Shown here in pieces: positions 1 to 9,761 of a stretch of 64,000 bases of DNA; position 1 is the stretch's first letter, and each line of letters starts with the position of its first letter. This DNA comes from Rhabdothermincola_A sp041688815 (lineage in GTDB: Bacteria; Actinomycetota; Acidimicrobiia; Acidimicrobiales; Acidimicrobilacustridaceae). The DNA is taken from contig JBDNHK010000006.1 of assembly GCA_041688815.1 (NCBI GenBank), forward strand, positions 1 to 64,000, read 5' to 3'. A program made the position numbers and the translations under genes. Below the pieces are notes generated by a model. It ran no database searches. It saw nothing but the letters and a program-made list of their open reading frames with translations, and was not told where the DNA came from.

Positions 1-68
1 AGGCCGTCGAGCCTGGGGCCGTCGGCACCATCGCCCGATGATGCGGTGGGGATCGCCATACTCGGCGC

Positions 69-1280
69 GTGGCCGGCGATCACCATCTTCATCGTGCCGA
101 GGGGGCCCGGCTTCGGCGTGGCCTCACGGTGGCCGTGGCCCTCGCGGCGATCCTCGCCATGGTCGGCATGGCCTGGTTCTGGCCCCGTGGTGAGGCCCCC
201 GAGCTGAACCCGGGCGGGGCGACGCTCCAGTTCGTCGACGCCACCGTGACCGACGTCAGCATCGAGCCCTGTCTGAGCGTCGAGATCCCGGACGCGTCGG
301 TCGACTGCCAGGTCGTCGCCATCGATGTCACCTCCGGAGCCGCGGCTGGCACCTCGGCCAGCTTCAGCATCCAGGCCACCGACTTCTCCAAGCCCGATCT
401 CGCCGTCGGCGACAAGGTGGTCCTGGCCCGCAACCCGCAGGCCCCGGTCGGCTTCCAGTACAGCTACGCCGACATGCAGCGGGGTGCCCCGCTCGTCGCC
501 CTGACGGTGATCTTCGTGGTCGCCGTCGTCGCCTTCGCGGGGTGGAAGGGGCTGCGAGCGCTGCTCGGCATCGCCATCGCTCTCGCCGTGATCATGGTCT
601 TTCTCCTGCCATCGTTGCTGCGGGGCAGCGCGGCACTCCCGGTGGCGCTCGTCGCCACGGTGATCGTGGCCTTCCTCGTGCTCTACCTCGCCCACGGGGT
701 GAACCCGGCCACCACGGTGGCGTTGGTGGGGACGCTGGCGAGCCTGGCCGTCACCGCGGTGCTGGCGCAGGTGTTCGTGAGTCTGACGGCCTTCACCGGC
801 CTTCTCGGCGAGGAAGCGACGACGCTGCGGATCACCGCGGATCTCATCGACCTGCGTGCCCTCCTGGTGGCCGGCATCGTCATCGGCGCGCTGGGGGTGC
901 TCGACGACGTGACCATCACGCAGGTCTCGACCGTGGTCGAGCTGCGGCGCAGCGACCCCGGCATGACCCGACCCGAGCTCTATCGCGCCGCGGTGCGGGT
1001 GGGACGCGACCACATCGCCTCGGTGGTCAACACGTTGGTCCTCGCCTACGCGGGGGCGTCGTTGCCATTGCTGCTCGTGTTCCTCCAGGGTGGGCGGCCC
1101 TGGGAGCGGGCGCTCACCAGCGAGCTCGTGGCGGTCGAGGTGGTGCGCACCCTGGTGGGCAGCATCGGGCTGGTCCTGGCGGTCCCGCTGACGACGGCGT
1201 TGGCGGCGCTGGCCCTGGCCGACGAGCCGGCGGTCGAGGCCGGCGCTGACGACGACCCTCTCGACCGGGCACCGTTCTGA
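69..1280 (+). CDS. YibE/F family integral membrane protein
   Basis: Polytopic membrane protein of the YibE/F family (function not established; often discussed as a putative transporter or exporter). One N-terminal membrane segment (about residues 19-38) is followed by an extracytoplasmic beta-rich stretch (50-135) and then about seven hydrophobic helices. The family hallmark GALGVLDDVTITQ lies at 273-285 and precedes a conserved charged loop (residues 292-315). The length of 403 aa is normal for the family. The GTG at 69 is the first start after an in-frame stop at 39-41, so the N terminus is complete although it lies close to the window edge. It is followed by ppk2 on the same strand after a gap of about 140 bp. 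Confidence 0.85.
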   Translation: MAGDHHLHRAEGARLRRGLTVAVALAAILAMVGMAWFWPRGEAPELNPGGATLQFVDATVTDVSIEPCLSVEIPDASVDCQVVAIDVTSGAAAGTSASFSIQATDFSKPDLAVGDKVVLARNPQAPVGFQYSYADMQRGAPLVALTVIFVVAVVAFAGWKGLRALLGIAIALAVIMVFLLPSLLRGSAALPVALVATVIVAFLVLYLAHGVNPATTVALVGTLASLAVTAVLAQVFVSLTAFTGLLGEEATTLRITADLIDLRALLVAGIVIGALGVLDDVTITQVSTVVELRRSDPGMTRPELYRAAVRVGRDHIASVVNTLVLAYAGASLPLLLVFLQGGRPWERALTSELVAVEVVRTLVGSIGLVLAVPLTTALAALALADEPAVEAGADDDPLDRAPF

Positions 1281-1417
1281 GCACCCACCGCGGGCCCCGG
1301 GGAGCCCACGCGAAGGCCGCGGGAAGCTGAAAGCCGAGCAAGCGACCATCTGTTCCTGCCGATGGCATCAGCCCCGGATCGATGCTCCGGCTTCGCGTCG
1401 TTGCTACCTTCGAGGTG

Positions 1418-2299
1418 ATGACGACGGCCGATGTCAACAAGGGTTCGCAGAGCAACGCAGGCGGCGGAGCGGCGGTCGGGGGCGCGAGGCGTCTCGGCGA
1501 CGAGGCCTACACGACGTCGGGGGTGTTGCGTAGCGAGGTCTACGAAGCCGAGTTGGCCGACCTCCAGATACAGCTCGTCAAGCTCCAGGAGTGGATCAAG
1601 GCCAAGGGGCTGCGGGTGGTGGTCCTGTTCGAGGGTCGCGATGCCGCCGGCAAGGGCGGGGTCATCACCCGGATCACCGAGAAGACGAGCAGCCGCGTGA
1701 TCCGCACCGTCGCCCTCGGCATCCCCAGCGACCGTGAGAAGACCCAGTGGTACTTCCAGCGCTACGTCGAGCACCTCCCCGCCGCCGGCGAGATGGTCCT
1801 GTTCGACCGCTCCTGGTACAACCGGGCCGGGATCGACCGCGTGATGGGCTTCGCCACCGAGGACGACGTCGAGGAGTTCATGCGCTCCTGCCCGCAGTTC
1901 GAGCAGATGCTGCAACGCTCCGGGATCATCCTCATCAAGTACTGGTTCTCCATCAGCGACCATGAACAAGAGCGCCGCTTCCGGGCCCGGTTGAAGGACC
2001 CCACCAAGCACTGGAAGCTCTCGCCGATGGACCTCGCGTCGCGCACCCGGTGGGAGGACTACTCCTGGGCGAAAGATGAGATGTTCGCCTACACCGACAC
2101 CAAGCAGAGCCCGTGGTTCGTGGTCGACGGCGAGGTGAAGCGCCACGCCCGCCTGAACTGCATCAGTCACCTGCTGTCGCAGATCCCGTACGAGGATCTT
2201 CCGGCGGGCCCGATGAAGCTCCCGGCCCGGCCGAAGGCATCGGACAAGCGGGTCCGTCCCCCGATGGAGAGCCAGACTTTCGTCCCCGACCTGTATTGA
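1418..2299 (+). CDS. ppk2: polyphosphate kinase 2 (PPK2 class I)
   Basis: Cytoplasmic PPK2-family kinase that transfers phosphate between polyphosphate and nucleotides. At 293 aa it is the usual size of a single-domain class I enzyme. Walker A GRDAAGKGG is at residues 73-81 and the Walker B-type LFDRSWYNRAG at 128-138; the lid region with ERRFRARLKDPTKHWKLS follows around residue 190. I chose the ATG at 1418 because the sequence from 1382 to 1417 does not resemble family N termini; an in-frame ATG at 1382 is the alternative. Substrate preference (GDP or ADP) cannot be read from sequence alone. Confidence 0.9.
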   Translation: MTTADVNKGSQSNAGGGAAVGGARRLGDEAYTTSGVLRSEVYEAELADLQIQLVKLQEWIKAKGLRVVVLFEGRDAAGKGGVITRITEKTSSRVIRTVALGIPSDREKTQWYFQRYVEHLPAAGEMVLFDRSWYNRAGIDRVMGFATEDDVEEFMRSCPQFEQMLQRSGIILIKYWFSISDHEQERRFRARLKDPTKHWKLSPMDLASRTRWEDYSWAKDEMFAYTDTKQSPWFVVDGEVKRHARLNCISHLLSQIPYEDLPAGPMKLPARPKASDKRVRPPMESQTFVPDLY

Positions 2300-2391
2300 C
2301 CTGAGCTCGGGGGGTTTCGCCGTCGAGACCAGCGCTTTTCGGGTCGGCGCAGGCCTCGTTGCGAAGAACGTCCTACAGCTTTTTTCCTGAG

Positions 2392-3198
2392 TCAATCGGT
2401 CCGGCCGTCGTCGCCAAGGAACGCGGGTCGGGCGAGCACGAACTGCACGATCCGCCGTTCGCGAAAGCCGAGACGTTCGTACACGCGACGGGCGGTGTCG
2501 TTGCCCCGGGCCACATGCAGGAACGGTGTCTCCTCGCGGCCGATGATGCCGACGGCGACCCTCCGGGTGAGCGTGGCGGCCAGCCCGCGGCCGCGGGCGT
2601 CGGGGTGGGTGCACACCGCCGAGATCTCGGTGAACCCGTCCAGGTGGAGCCGTTCGCCGGCCATCGCCACGAGGCGACCGGACTCGAAGACGCCGTGATA
2701 GCGACCCAGTTCGATGGTGCGGGCCAGGAACGGCCCGGGGGTGGTGGCGGCGACGAGGTCGAGCATGGCGGGGACGTCGGCGCCGGTCAGTGGCCGCCCC
2801 GGCGCGGCCCCGACGCTGGTCAGGTCATGCGGCTCGAGGACGAGCTGATGACCTTCACCTCTGGCGACCTCGACCCACCCGGCGGGCAGAGCCGGGATGC
2901 GATCCCGGAACAGCGCCACCGGCTCGTCGGAAGCCAGGTCGGCGAGCGCCGCCCAGGCCTCGTCGTGCGCTACGTCGATCGCCGCGAACACCGACACCTC
3001 TGGATCGAACCGGCGGGCCGCCCCGTCGCCCTCACACAGGTGGGCCTGGTGGCTGGTGAGCGCCGCCCAGACGGCGTTGTCGAGAGGGTGGGGGTTGGGG
3101 GAGCCATCGGGCCGGAGCACACCATCAGCATGTCGTGCCCAGGCGCCGATGCCCGACGTGAGGCGACACGGCGCAACTGGCGGCGCCGCCTGCTCCAT
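2392..3198 (-). CDS. GNAT family N-acetyltransferase (FR47-like)
   Basis: Predicted acetyl-CoA-dependent N-acyltransferase; substrate unknown. The C-terminal half carries the GNAT core. Motif A, with the acetyl-CoA pyrophosphate-binding R/Q-x-x-G-x-G/A pattern, appears as THPDARGRGLAATL (197-210). Motif B is the helix NDTARRVYERLGF (233-245). The N-terminal 130 residues are less conserved, as in FR47-like members that have a degenerate first half. It is divergent from the SDR gene at 3216, with only 17 bp between the start codons, so the two promoters must overlap. Confidence 0.85.
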   Translation of the reverse strand: MEQAAPPVAPCRLTSGIGAWARHADGVLRPDGSPNPHPLDNAVWAALTSHQAHLCEGDGAARRFDPEVSVFAAIDVAHDEAWAALADLASDEPVALFRDRIPALPAGWVEVARGEGHQLVLEPHDLTSVGAAPGRPLTGADVPAMLDLVAATTPGPFLARTIELGRYHGVFESGRLVAMAGERLHLDGFTEISAVCTHPDARGRGLAATLTRRVAVGIIGREETPFLHVARGNDTARRVYERLGFRERRIVQFVLARPAFLGDDGRTD

Positions 3199-3215
3199 GG
3201 GGGTACGTTCCGCCG

Positions 3216-4052
3216 ATGGTGAATCATGTGCAGGGCAAGGTCGTGGTCGTCACCGGGGCCGGCGGGGGGTTCGGGCGGCTCATCAGCGAGATGGTGACCG
3301 CCCGGGGCGCGATGGTCGTGGTCGCCGACATCGACGCCACGGCGCTGGACGGGGTCGTCGACGGCATCCGGGCCGCGGGCGGGTCGGCCGTCGCCTGTGT
3401 GGCCGACGTGACGAGCCGGGCCGACATGGCCGCGCTGGCGACGGTCGCGGTGGGCACGTTCGGTGCCATCGACGTCCTCGTCAACAACGCCGGGGTGATG
3501 CCCCTCGCCTTCTACGCCGACCACGCCCGGGCCGCCGAGGCCTGGGACCGTTGCATCGACATCAATCTCAAGGGTGTGCTCAACGGCATCGCCGCCGTGT
3601 ACGACCAGATGATCGAGCAGGGCCGTGGTCACATCGTGAACATCTCGTCGATCTACGGCAACGTTCCCACCGCTGGTGCCGGGGTGTACGCGGCCACCAA
3701 GGCCGCGGTCAACGTGTTGTCCGACGCATTGCGAGCCGAGGCACAGGGTCGTATCAAGGTGACGGTGGTGCGACCCACCGGCGTACCGGGGACCAACCTC
3801 GGCAGCTCCATCGTCAACGCCGATGCGCTGGTGGGGGTCCTCGGTCGCAACACCGAGAGCTACATGGACCACATCGGGCAGTACTTCGACGGATCGATGC
3901 CGGCCGAGATGACCGACCCCGACGACATCCGCTACTGGGCGGTCACCCCCGAGGAGTTGGCGGCCCAGGTGGTGTGGGTGATCGATCAGCCCTGGGGCAT
4001 CTCCATCAGCGACGTCACCGTGCGGGCCTCGGGCGAGGAGTTCCTCATCTAG
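3216..4052 (+). CDS. SDR family NAD(P)-dependent oxidoreductase
   Basis: Classical short-chain dehydrogenase/reductase of 278 aa. The cofactor-binding TGAGGGFG is at residues 13-20, the structural NNAG at 90-93, the catalytic serine region NISSIYG at 142-148 and the catalytic YxxxK at Y158/K162. The acidic residue after strand beta2 (VADID, 36-40) favours NAD over NADP. The substrate is unknown. The gene is convergent with the secreted hydrolase that ends at 4060. Confidence 0.9.
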   Translation: MVNHVQGKVVVVTGAGGGFGRLISEMVTARGAMVVVADIDATALDGVVDGIRAAGGSAVACVADVTSRADMAALATVAVGTFGAIDVLVNNAGVMPLAFYADHARAAEAWDRCIDINLKGVLNGIAAVYDQMIEQGRGHIVNISSIYGNVPTAGAGVYAATKAAVNVLSDALRAEAQGRIKVTVVRPTGVPGTNLGSSIVNADALVGVLGRNTESYMDHIGQYFDGSMPAEMTDPDDIRYWAVTPEELAAQVVWVIDQPWGISISDVTVRASGEEFLI

Positions 4053-4059
4053 AGATGGA

Positions 4060-5616
4060 TCACCGGGCCACGCGGCTGGCCTCGGCCGTGGCCACGAACT
4101 TGTCGCGTTCGGCGGGGAGCAGGAAACCGGCCTTCACCGATTCGTCGGCCGAGGTGGTCACCTTCGCCACATACGTGGTGTGGTCGCCGTAGAGCCCGAC
4201 GAGCTGCTCGGGGGTGAAGTCTGTTCGTTGCCCGAACAACGAACAGAAGACGCTCGACGGGTTGCCTTCGCCGCTCAGGATCGAGATCGGTGCGTCGACG
4301 GCCGGACTGCGGATGCCACCGAGGGCGATGCCGTCGGCGGCACGAACCACCTTGCCGTCGGTCACCTGGATCGGCGGACCGAATGGCGGGGCCGTGCCGT
4401 CGGCGATCCAACGGCCGAGCGAGTCGATCGCCGTGATGACATACGACCCGGACGGGCCGTTGTTGACCGTGCCGCAGTAGGGGGTGGGGTCATAGCCAAG
4501 GGTCGTCCAGCGCTTGCCTGCGGCCGTCGCGAAGTCAAGGGTGGCCTGGTCGGCGTGGGCGGTACCGGTGACCTCCCACACGCGCACCGAGGTGGTGTCG
4601 GGCTGGCGGAAGCCGAGGGCCCTCGATCGCGCCGCCTCGGTCTCGGTCTGGAACACCAGCACGGGAGCATCGAGGTCAGTGCGGACCTTGACCACCGCCG
4701 GGGCTTTGTCGGCATCGGTCGGCCCAAGCGGCGAGGCGCTGTCGCCCCGACTGTGGACGAGGAAGCCGTCGTAGGCCCCGGTCACGGGCTGGACGGCGTT
4801 GGCGTAGGTGACCATGCGCCCCGCGGACTGTGACTGACCCGCCGCGATCACCCCCTCCGGGACGAGGCCCCCCAACGGATCGACTGCGCCGGGGGCCCGC
4901 AGCATGTCGGCGACGTCGGTGTAGATGCCGTAGGACCAGGCATCCCCGGGATGAATGAGGGCGCCGTAGCGCTGAGGATCCCACTGCTTGAGGGCCAGGA
5001 GGACCTCCGGCGGCGCCCCTGGAACCTCGAGGGGCTTCTCGAGACCATCGATCCCACCTTGCTGGGCGCTCACCCCGACGTAGGCGTATCCCTCGCGCAT
5101 CAGGTAGTCGTTGGTGAGCGAGAACACGGGTTGGTTCTCGAAGCCGGCGGTCACGTTGTTCCACTCGACGACGACCTTGCCGTTGAAATCATCGGGGTTC
5201 GCGGGCCGGCGGACGATCACCCGCACTTCGTAGGAGGCTTCGGGTCCCGCGTTCACGGTCCACTTGCCGTCCTCGGTCAGCGGAGCGGCAGGCGTGTACG
5301 AGGGGGCGGTGCCGGCCACGAAGTACTCCTCCTCCGTGTAGCCGTACCGGTCGGCGACGCCGGGAGGCATGGCGCTGTAGGCCACCCCTCGGGTTCCACC
5401 GGTGATCGGCCCGGTGACGGTGACGTCGGCAGGCACGACCGTGGTGGCCGGAGCCGTGTCAGTTGCGGTGGTGGCACTGTCACCGCCACTCGAGCAGGCG
5501 CCGAGGACCAGAGCGATGGTCGCACCCAGCGCCACCGCCGTTGCGACCGATCGGGCCCGGCGAGCCCGGGCCCTTCTGGTGCTGCCGGACGCAACAGTTT
5601 CTTCAGCAACGGTCAT
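4060..5616 (-). CDS. secreted alpha/beta-hydrolase-domain lipoprotein
   Basis: Probable lipid-anchored esterase-like protein of 518 aa. A long Arg-rich n-region and hydrophobic segment end in the lipobox LVLGAC (lipidated Cys about residue 41). A Ser/Thr-rich linker then leads into a domain like the alpha/beta hydrolase family PF20091. The candidate nucleophile elbow GQSQSAG has its Ser near residue 262, and the candidate histidine is in GTAHADQ about 90 residues later. I chose the ATG at 5616, which sits behind a GGGGGG ribosome site; a GTG at 5631 is possible. The natural substrate is unknown. Confidence 0.75.
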   Translation of the reverse strand: MTVAEETVASGSTRRARARRARSVATAVALGATIALVLGACSSGGDSATTATDTAPATTVVPADVTVTGPITGGTRGVAYSAMPPGVADRYGYTEEEYFVAGTAPSYTPAAPLTEDGKWTVNAGPEASYEVRVIVRRPANPDDFNGKVVVEWNNVTAGFENQPVFSLTNDYLMREGYAYVGVSAQQGGIDGLEKPLEVPGAPPEVLLALKQWDPQRYGALIHPGDAWSYGIYTDVADMLRAPGAVDPLGGLVPEGVIAAGQSQSAGRMVTYANAVQPVTGAYDGFLVHSRGDSASPLGPTDADKAPAVVKVRTDLDAPVLVFQTETEAARSRALGFRQPDTTSVRVWEVTGTAHADQATLDFATAAGKRWTTLGYDPTPYCGTVNNGPSGSYVITAIDSLGRWIADGTAPPFGPPIQVTDGKVVRAADGIALGGIRSPAVDAPISILSGEGNPSSVFCSLFGQRTDFTPEQLVGLYGDHTTYVAKVTTSADESVKAGFLLPAERDKFVATAEASRVAR

Positions 5617-5862
5617 GGTGTGGCCCCCCACGTCGAGTCGAGTTCTGACGCGAAGCCAGAGCTCTGAAACCGCTGTCTACCACTTGGTGACTCCGCCTCC
5701 CGAGCCCACACCCCCTGCGTCGGAACTTCGCGAGCTTCCTCTCGGGGCCCTGGCCCGGACTGCGTGCGTTGAGACGCTCGTGGTTCGGCTGTGGTCGGAG
5801 CGTTCAACGCGCTTGCCTCGAGTGCGCACCGACACAGCCCTACGCTCTCGTCATGAACCCAG

Positions 5863-8623
5863 GTGTCGGGCTGGTACTCGGATCCGTCCGGCGTGTACGA
5901 GATCCGGTACTGGGACGGGGCGCGCTGGACCGAACGGGTTCACCCCACCCCGGTCGCGTCGCCTCCTTCTCCGCCCCCGCAGGTAACTGCCGGCGCGAGG
6001 ATCCCCGATCCTGAGCTGACACCGGTCGCCCAACGCTTGGTCGTGGCCCCGCCCCTGGTGGCGAGCGACCTTCCATCCCCGCCCGTTCGGCCACCACCAC
6101 CCCCGCCACGACCCGACGTACCGCCCGCACCACCCACTGCCGATCGCCCCCGTCGGGCCCCTCCGCCGGCCCAGCCTCGCCCGGCCGGTCCGGTCGCTCG
6201 GTGGTGGGCCGAGCGCAAGGCGAGCGTGTCGGCCGACCTCGGGGTCCATGGACTGGCCTACCTCGGCGTCGCGCTCATCTTCACCGGTGTGCTCGGCTTC
6301 GTGATCTTCGCCTTCGGCGACGTCGGGGACGCGTGGCGGCCGGTCGCCGAGCTGGCGCGGCCGCTCGTCTGCTTCGGGTCGGCGGCGTTCCTGTACCGGC
6401 GGGGCGCGCCGTTCGTCAGCGCCGCCCTCGAGTTCCTCGGCGGGCTGATCCTTCCCATCGTCGCAGTGGCGTCGTTCGTCGACGGCGCCGAACTCCCGCC
6501 CGACCTCGACGGTGCTTCACTCGTGCTCGTGCTCGTCGTGGTCAGCCTGGTGTTGGCCGGCGCCTACGCGTTGGTGGTGCGCCGGCGCCCGAGCTCGCCT
6601 CTACGGTTCCTGGCGGCGCCGATGGTGTGGTTGGCCGTCGCTTTCGTCGGTCTGGCCTTCGCCCCCGTGGTCCAGGACGGGCGTGACGCCTCGCGGCCGT
6701 TCCCGATCCAGTGGGCTCTCGTCGCCGCCACCGTGGCCGCGACGCTCGGTCTCTGCCGATTGCGTCCCGCCGGCGTCATCGCCCGGGCCAGCGTGACCGC
6801 GGCCATCCCCGGGGCGGCCGTTCGCCGGGTTGACCGAGGTCGTGCCGGTCGTCGGCGTGTTCGTGTTCCCGGCGCTGGCGGCTGTGGGTGTCGTTCGCCT
6901 CCTCCCGGTCGACTCTGCCCTGGTCGTGGTCGGGGTGTTCGTGGTGGCCGTCGCCCTGGTCGTGCGGCTCACGGCCGCGCGGCGCGACATCGTCATGGCG
7001 GTCTGGGTCCCCGCCGCGGCCGGCGCCGTCACGGTGGCGGTCGGTGTCGACGGCGTCGGGAGACCCTGGTGGGGAGCGCTGGCCGCGGCGTTGGCCGCGG
7101 TTTCCTTCGCTCTCGCCCCTCGCTGGGCCTGCCTCCGGGTGTGGACCACCACCACCGCCGTCGCCCTGGCCGCGTTCTGGGTCACCGAGGCCCTGGATGT
7201 CCGACCCGCCCACGCGGCGGCTTTGTTGGCCCTCGTTGCTGCCCTTCCGCAGGGGTGGATTCCCGCGACCTGGATCGCGACCGGAGCCATCGGGCTGATC
7301 GGGGCCGCCCGCCTTCGGGCGTGGTGGTGGGCGACCGGCGGGGTGGCCGTCGCCCTCGTCGGCCTCGGTGGGGCCGGCCCGGCCTGGCTGACGCTCGGAG
7401 TCGCCGTCACCGCCCTCGGGGCCACCGGTGTCGCGACTCGGGCCCGGGCGGAGGCCCGTCTGGCCTTGCCGCTGACCGGGATGCTGGCGGCGGTCGCCGC
7501 GTGGGTTTCGTTGTCGTGGTGGCAGGCCTGGACCATCGAGCAGGCGGTGGTGGTGGCCGCAGTCGCGTCGGCTGCGGTGTTGGCTGTGTTGGCTGTGTTG
7601 GCTGTGTTGGCTGTGTTGGCGGTGGCGACGCGGTCGGTCGGCCTGGGTCTCGATTGGCTGGCCACCTGGGCGGCCCTCCCGGTGGTGGGCCTGGCGTACG
7701 CGGCGGTGGAGTCGAGTTCGCCGGAGGTGCCGCGCCGCCCGGCGCAACTCGTGGTGGCCGCAGCGTTGGCGGTCGCTTCGCTCAGCGTCGCGCTGTTGGC
7801 CACGCCCACCGGTCAGCGCTGGTTGCGTGAGGTGTCGGTGGTCCTGCTGGTCGCGGCGGGAGCGCTGGCGGGCGGGGCTGTCGAGCTGTCGCCCACGGCA
7901 TGGGTGGTGCTGTCCGCGAGCGTGGCGGTGGTGGCGATGATGGGCGGGCTCGCCCTGCACCTCACCGATCGAGCCCTGGCCTGGCGCCGGCCGGCAGGGC
8001 TGCTGGCGGCATCGGGCACCGGGGTGGCGCTGGCCGTCGCCGCGGGGGAGCTGCCCTATCGCCCGTTGCTCGTGGTGGCGCTGCTGGTGGCCGGGGTCGA
8101 GTTGCTGGCGCTCGGCCTCGTCACCCGGAGGGCGGGTTGGCTCGTCGCCTCCACGGCCACCCTGGTCTCGGCCTGGCTGGTGTTCGCCAGCCAGGCGCTC
8201 ACCGGTGATCCGCAGTGGTTCACCGTCCCCGTCGGTCTGGCCGTGCTCGTGATGGTGGCGTTGATCCGCGGGGATCGGCGCCGGTCCGAGGCCGACCTCG
8301 ATTCGGTGGCGCCGCCCATCGTGGGCCTCGATCTGCTGGGCATGACATTCGTTGTCGGTTCCGCGCTCCTGCAGACGGTCAGCGACTCGCCTTCGTTCGG
8401 TCTCCTGGCGGTCGCACTGGGTCTCGGGCTTGTCGTCTTCGGCGGGCTGACCGGGGTGCGTCGCCGCCTGTTCTTCGGCGCAGCCACGGTGGCCGGGGCG
8501 CTGGTGCTGATGGTGGTGCCGCCGCTCGTGGGCCTGGTCGACGAGATCCGGGGCTGGGTGCCATGGGCCCTGCTCGCCGGCGCGGGCAGATCGAAGCGAC
8601 CGGTGATCACTCCGCCGCCGTAG
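5863..8623 (+). pseudogene. DUF2510 multi-spanning membrane protein, frameshifted and 3' truncated
   Basis: The N terminus carries a DUF2510 motif (GWYSDPSG through RYWDGARWTERV, residues 3-26), then a Pro-rich linker of about 90 residues and a very long hydrophobic region resembling DUF2157-type proteins. The reading frame switches from the frame of 5863 to that of 6830 near 6807-6818, inside a ccccgggg run. Translation of the two halves joins naturally there, giving a product of about 918 aa, so one extra base is the simplest explanation. The last natural residues are about WVPWALLAGAG (near 8590). Beyond this the sequence is the antisense of a dienelactone hydrolase, so the 3' end is missing. 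The ATG at 5853 is out of frame with the GTG at 5863. Confidence 0.7.
7577..7621 (+). repeat. 9-bp tandem repeat (gtgttggct x5)
   Basis: Five head-to-tail copies of gtgttggct (the last ends in g) encode Val-Leu-Ala five times inside a predicted membrane helix of the DUF2510 protein. It is in frame, so copy-number change would lengthen or shorten the helix without a frameshift. Confidence 0.9.
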
Positions 8624-8987
8624 AAGGTGACGGCGGCGCCGAGCTCGAGTCGAGCCGCGGTGGCGCACGCCACGCTGCCCCCCATGCAGAACCCGATGAT
8701 CGCTCGGCGGGTGGTGGCGACGCCCCGGTCGGTGAGCGCGCCGAGGGCGGCGAAGTCGTCGTACCCGAACACCGGCGACCCCGAGCGATGGAACAGCGCG
8801 GGGCGACGGCCAGGTAGCCGGCCTCGGCCAGTGCCGTCGCCACGCGCTCGATGTGCCCGGGCAGTCCGAACGCCTCCTGGATCACCACCACCACCCCGCC
8901 GCGAGGAGCACCATCGGGCTCGGCGATGATCGCGGGCGTGGGCCCGTCGGCGGCGGCGAGGGCGATGGTCGTCGTCAGCGCGATCAT
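8585..8987 (-). pseudogene. dienelactone hydrolase family protein, frameshifted and C-terminally truncated
   Basis: Starts at ATG 8987 with a typical dienelactone hydrolase N terminus (ending EAGYLAVAP). A one-base loss near 8799, in ccccg, moves the continuation ALFHRSGSPVFGYDDF to another frame, followed by the nucleophile motif GFCMGGSVA and FYGGGVITGRF. Shortly after this (about 8585) homology stops and the sequence becomes the C terminus of the convergent membrane protein. The catalytic Cys is present but the Asp and His that normally follow in the last 100 or so residues are gone. The protein is therefore not expected to be active as assembled. Confidence 0.7.
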
Positions 8988-9079
8988 GACCACAGCTTGG
9001 TGCCTCGCGGGTTCCGCGCGCCTGCTGCGCGGGCCTCGGTCGTCCTCCGGTGGTTCGGCTCCATGGGTACGCTCGCCGC

Positions 9080-9751
9080 ATGGTTGAACGCGTGAGTGGC
9101 GTTGTCCGGTGGCTGCTGGAATTCGTCAAGGCCCGGCCGGTGGTGACGGGCGCGGTGGCGGTGCTCTTCGTCGTGCTCCTGGTGCTGGGGGAGCTCGTCG
9201 GCCTCCCGTTCCCGGTGACCGTGGTGTTGTACGGCGGCGCGGTCCTGATCACCCTCGCCGCCGTGTGGTGGCTCGACCGACGGTCTGGTGCGCGGCCCGG
9301 AGCGGTGCTGACCCTCGGGGTTTTCGTGGTGGTGGGTCTGGGCACGCTGCTGGTCATCCAGGTGGTGCCCTACGGTCGGGCGCACGCCAACCTGCCTGTG
9401 ACCGGTGAACCCGAGTGGGCCACGCCCGAGACCCGGGAGCTGATGGTGCGGTCGTGTTTCGCCTGTCATTCGAACCAGGTCGAGTACCCCGGGTACTCGA
9501 ACGTGGCGCCGGTCTCCTGGGCGGTGCAGCGCCACGTCGAGGAAGGCCGTCAGGCCGTGAACTACAGCGAGTTCGCGACCGACCCTGGTGAGGCCGAGAA
9601 CTCCGTCGAGGTGATCCTCGACGGCAGCATGCCCCCGTCGTACTTCACTCGGTTCGGTCTCCACGCCGATGCCGTGCTCACCCAGGCGGAACAGGACACG
9701 CTCGTCGCCGGGCTCCTGGCGACGCCGGGCCTCTCGGAGCAGGGCGGCTGA
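9080..9751 (+). CDS. membrane-anchored haem-binding domain protein
   Basis: 223-aa protein with three N-terminal membrane segments (about 20-40, 44-64, 75-97) and a C-terminal extracytoplasmic haem-binding domain (PF14376-like). The c-type haem motif is CFACH (C126, C129, H130), followed by the family pattern YPGYSNVAPVSW and EGRQAVNYSEF. The sixth ligand is probably one of the Met or His residues in the C-terminal third (for example in DGSMPPSYF). The role may be electron transfer or haem sensing; no partner oxidase lies nearby. I preferred ATG 9080 over the in-frame GTG at 9050. Confidence 0.8.
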   Translation: MVERVSGVVRWLLEFVKARPVVTGAVAVLFVVLLVLGELVGLPFPVTVVLYGGAVLITLAAVWWLDRRSGARPGAVLTLGVFVVVGLGTLLVIQVVPYGRAHANLPVTGEPEWATPETRELMVRSCFACHSNQVEYPGYSNVAPVSWAVQRHVEEGRQAVNYSEFATDPGEAENSVEVILDGSMPPSYFTRFGLHADAVLTQAEQDTLVAGLLATPGLSEQGG

Positions 9752-9761
9752 CCGGCTCCTG

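Noticed and set aside
1046..2614. Long minus-strand frame across ppk2.
   Set aside because: Arg/Pro/His-rich with no domains; ppk2 on the plus strand is intact with both Walker motifs.
5632..5862. Potential small gene upstream of the DUF2510 protein (ATG at 5853).
   Set aside because: The ATG is out of frame with the DUF2510 motif and its own reading gives no recognisable protein; it may be the true start if an indel is present, but this is unproven.
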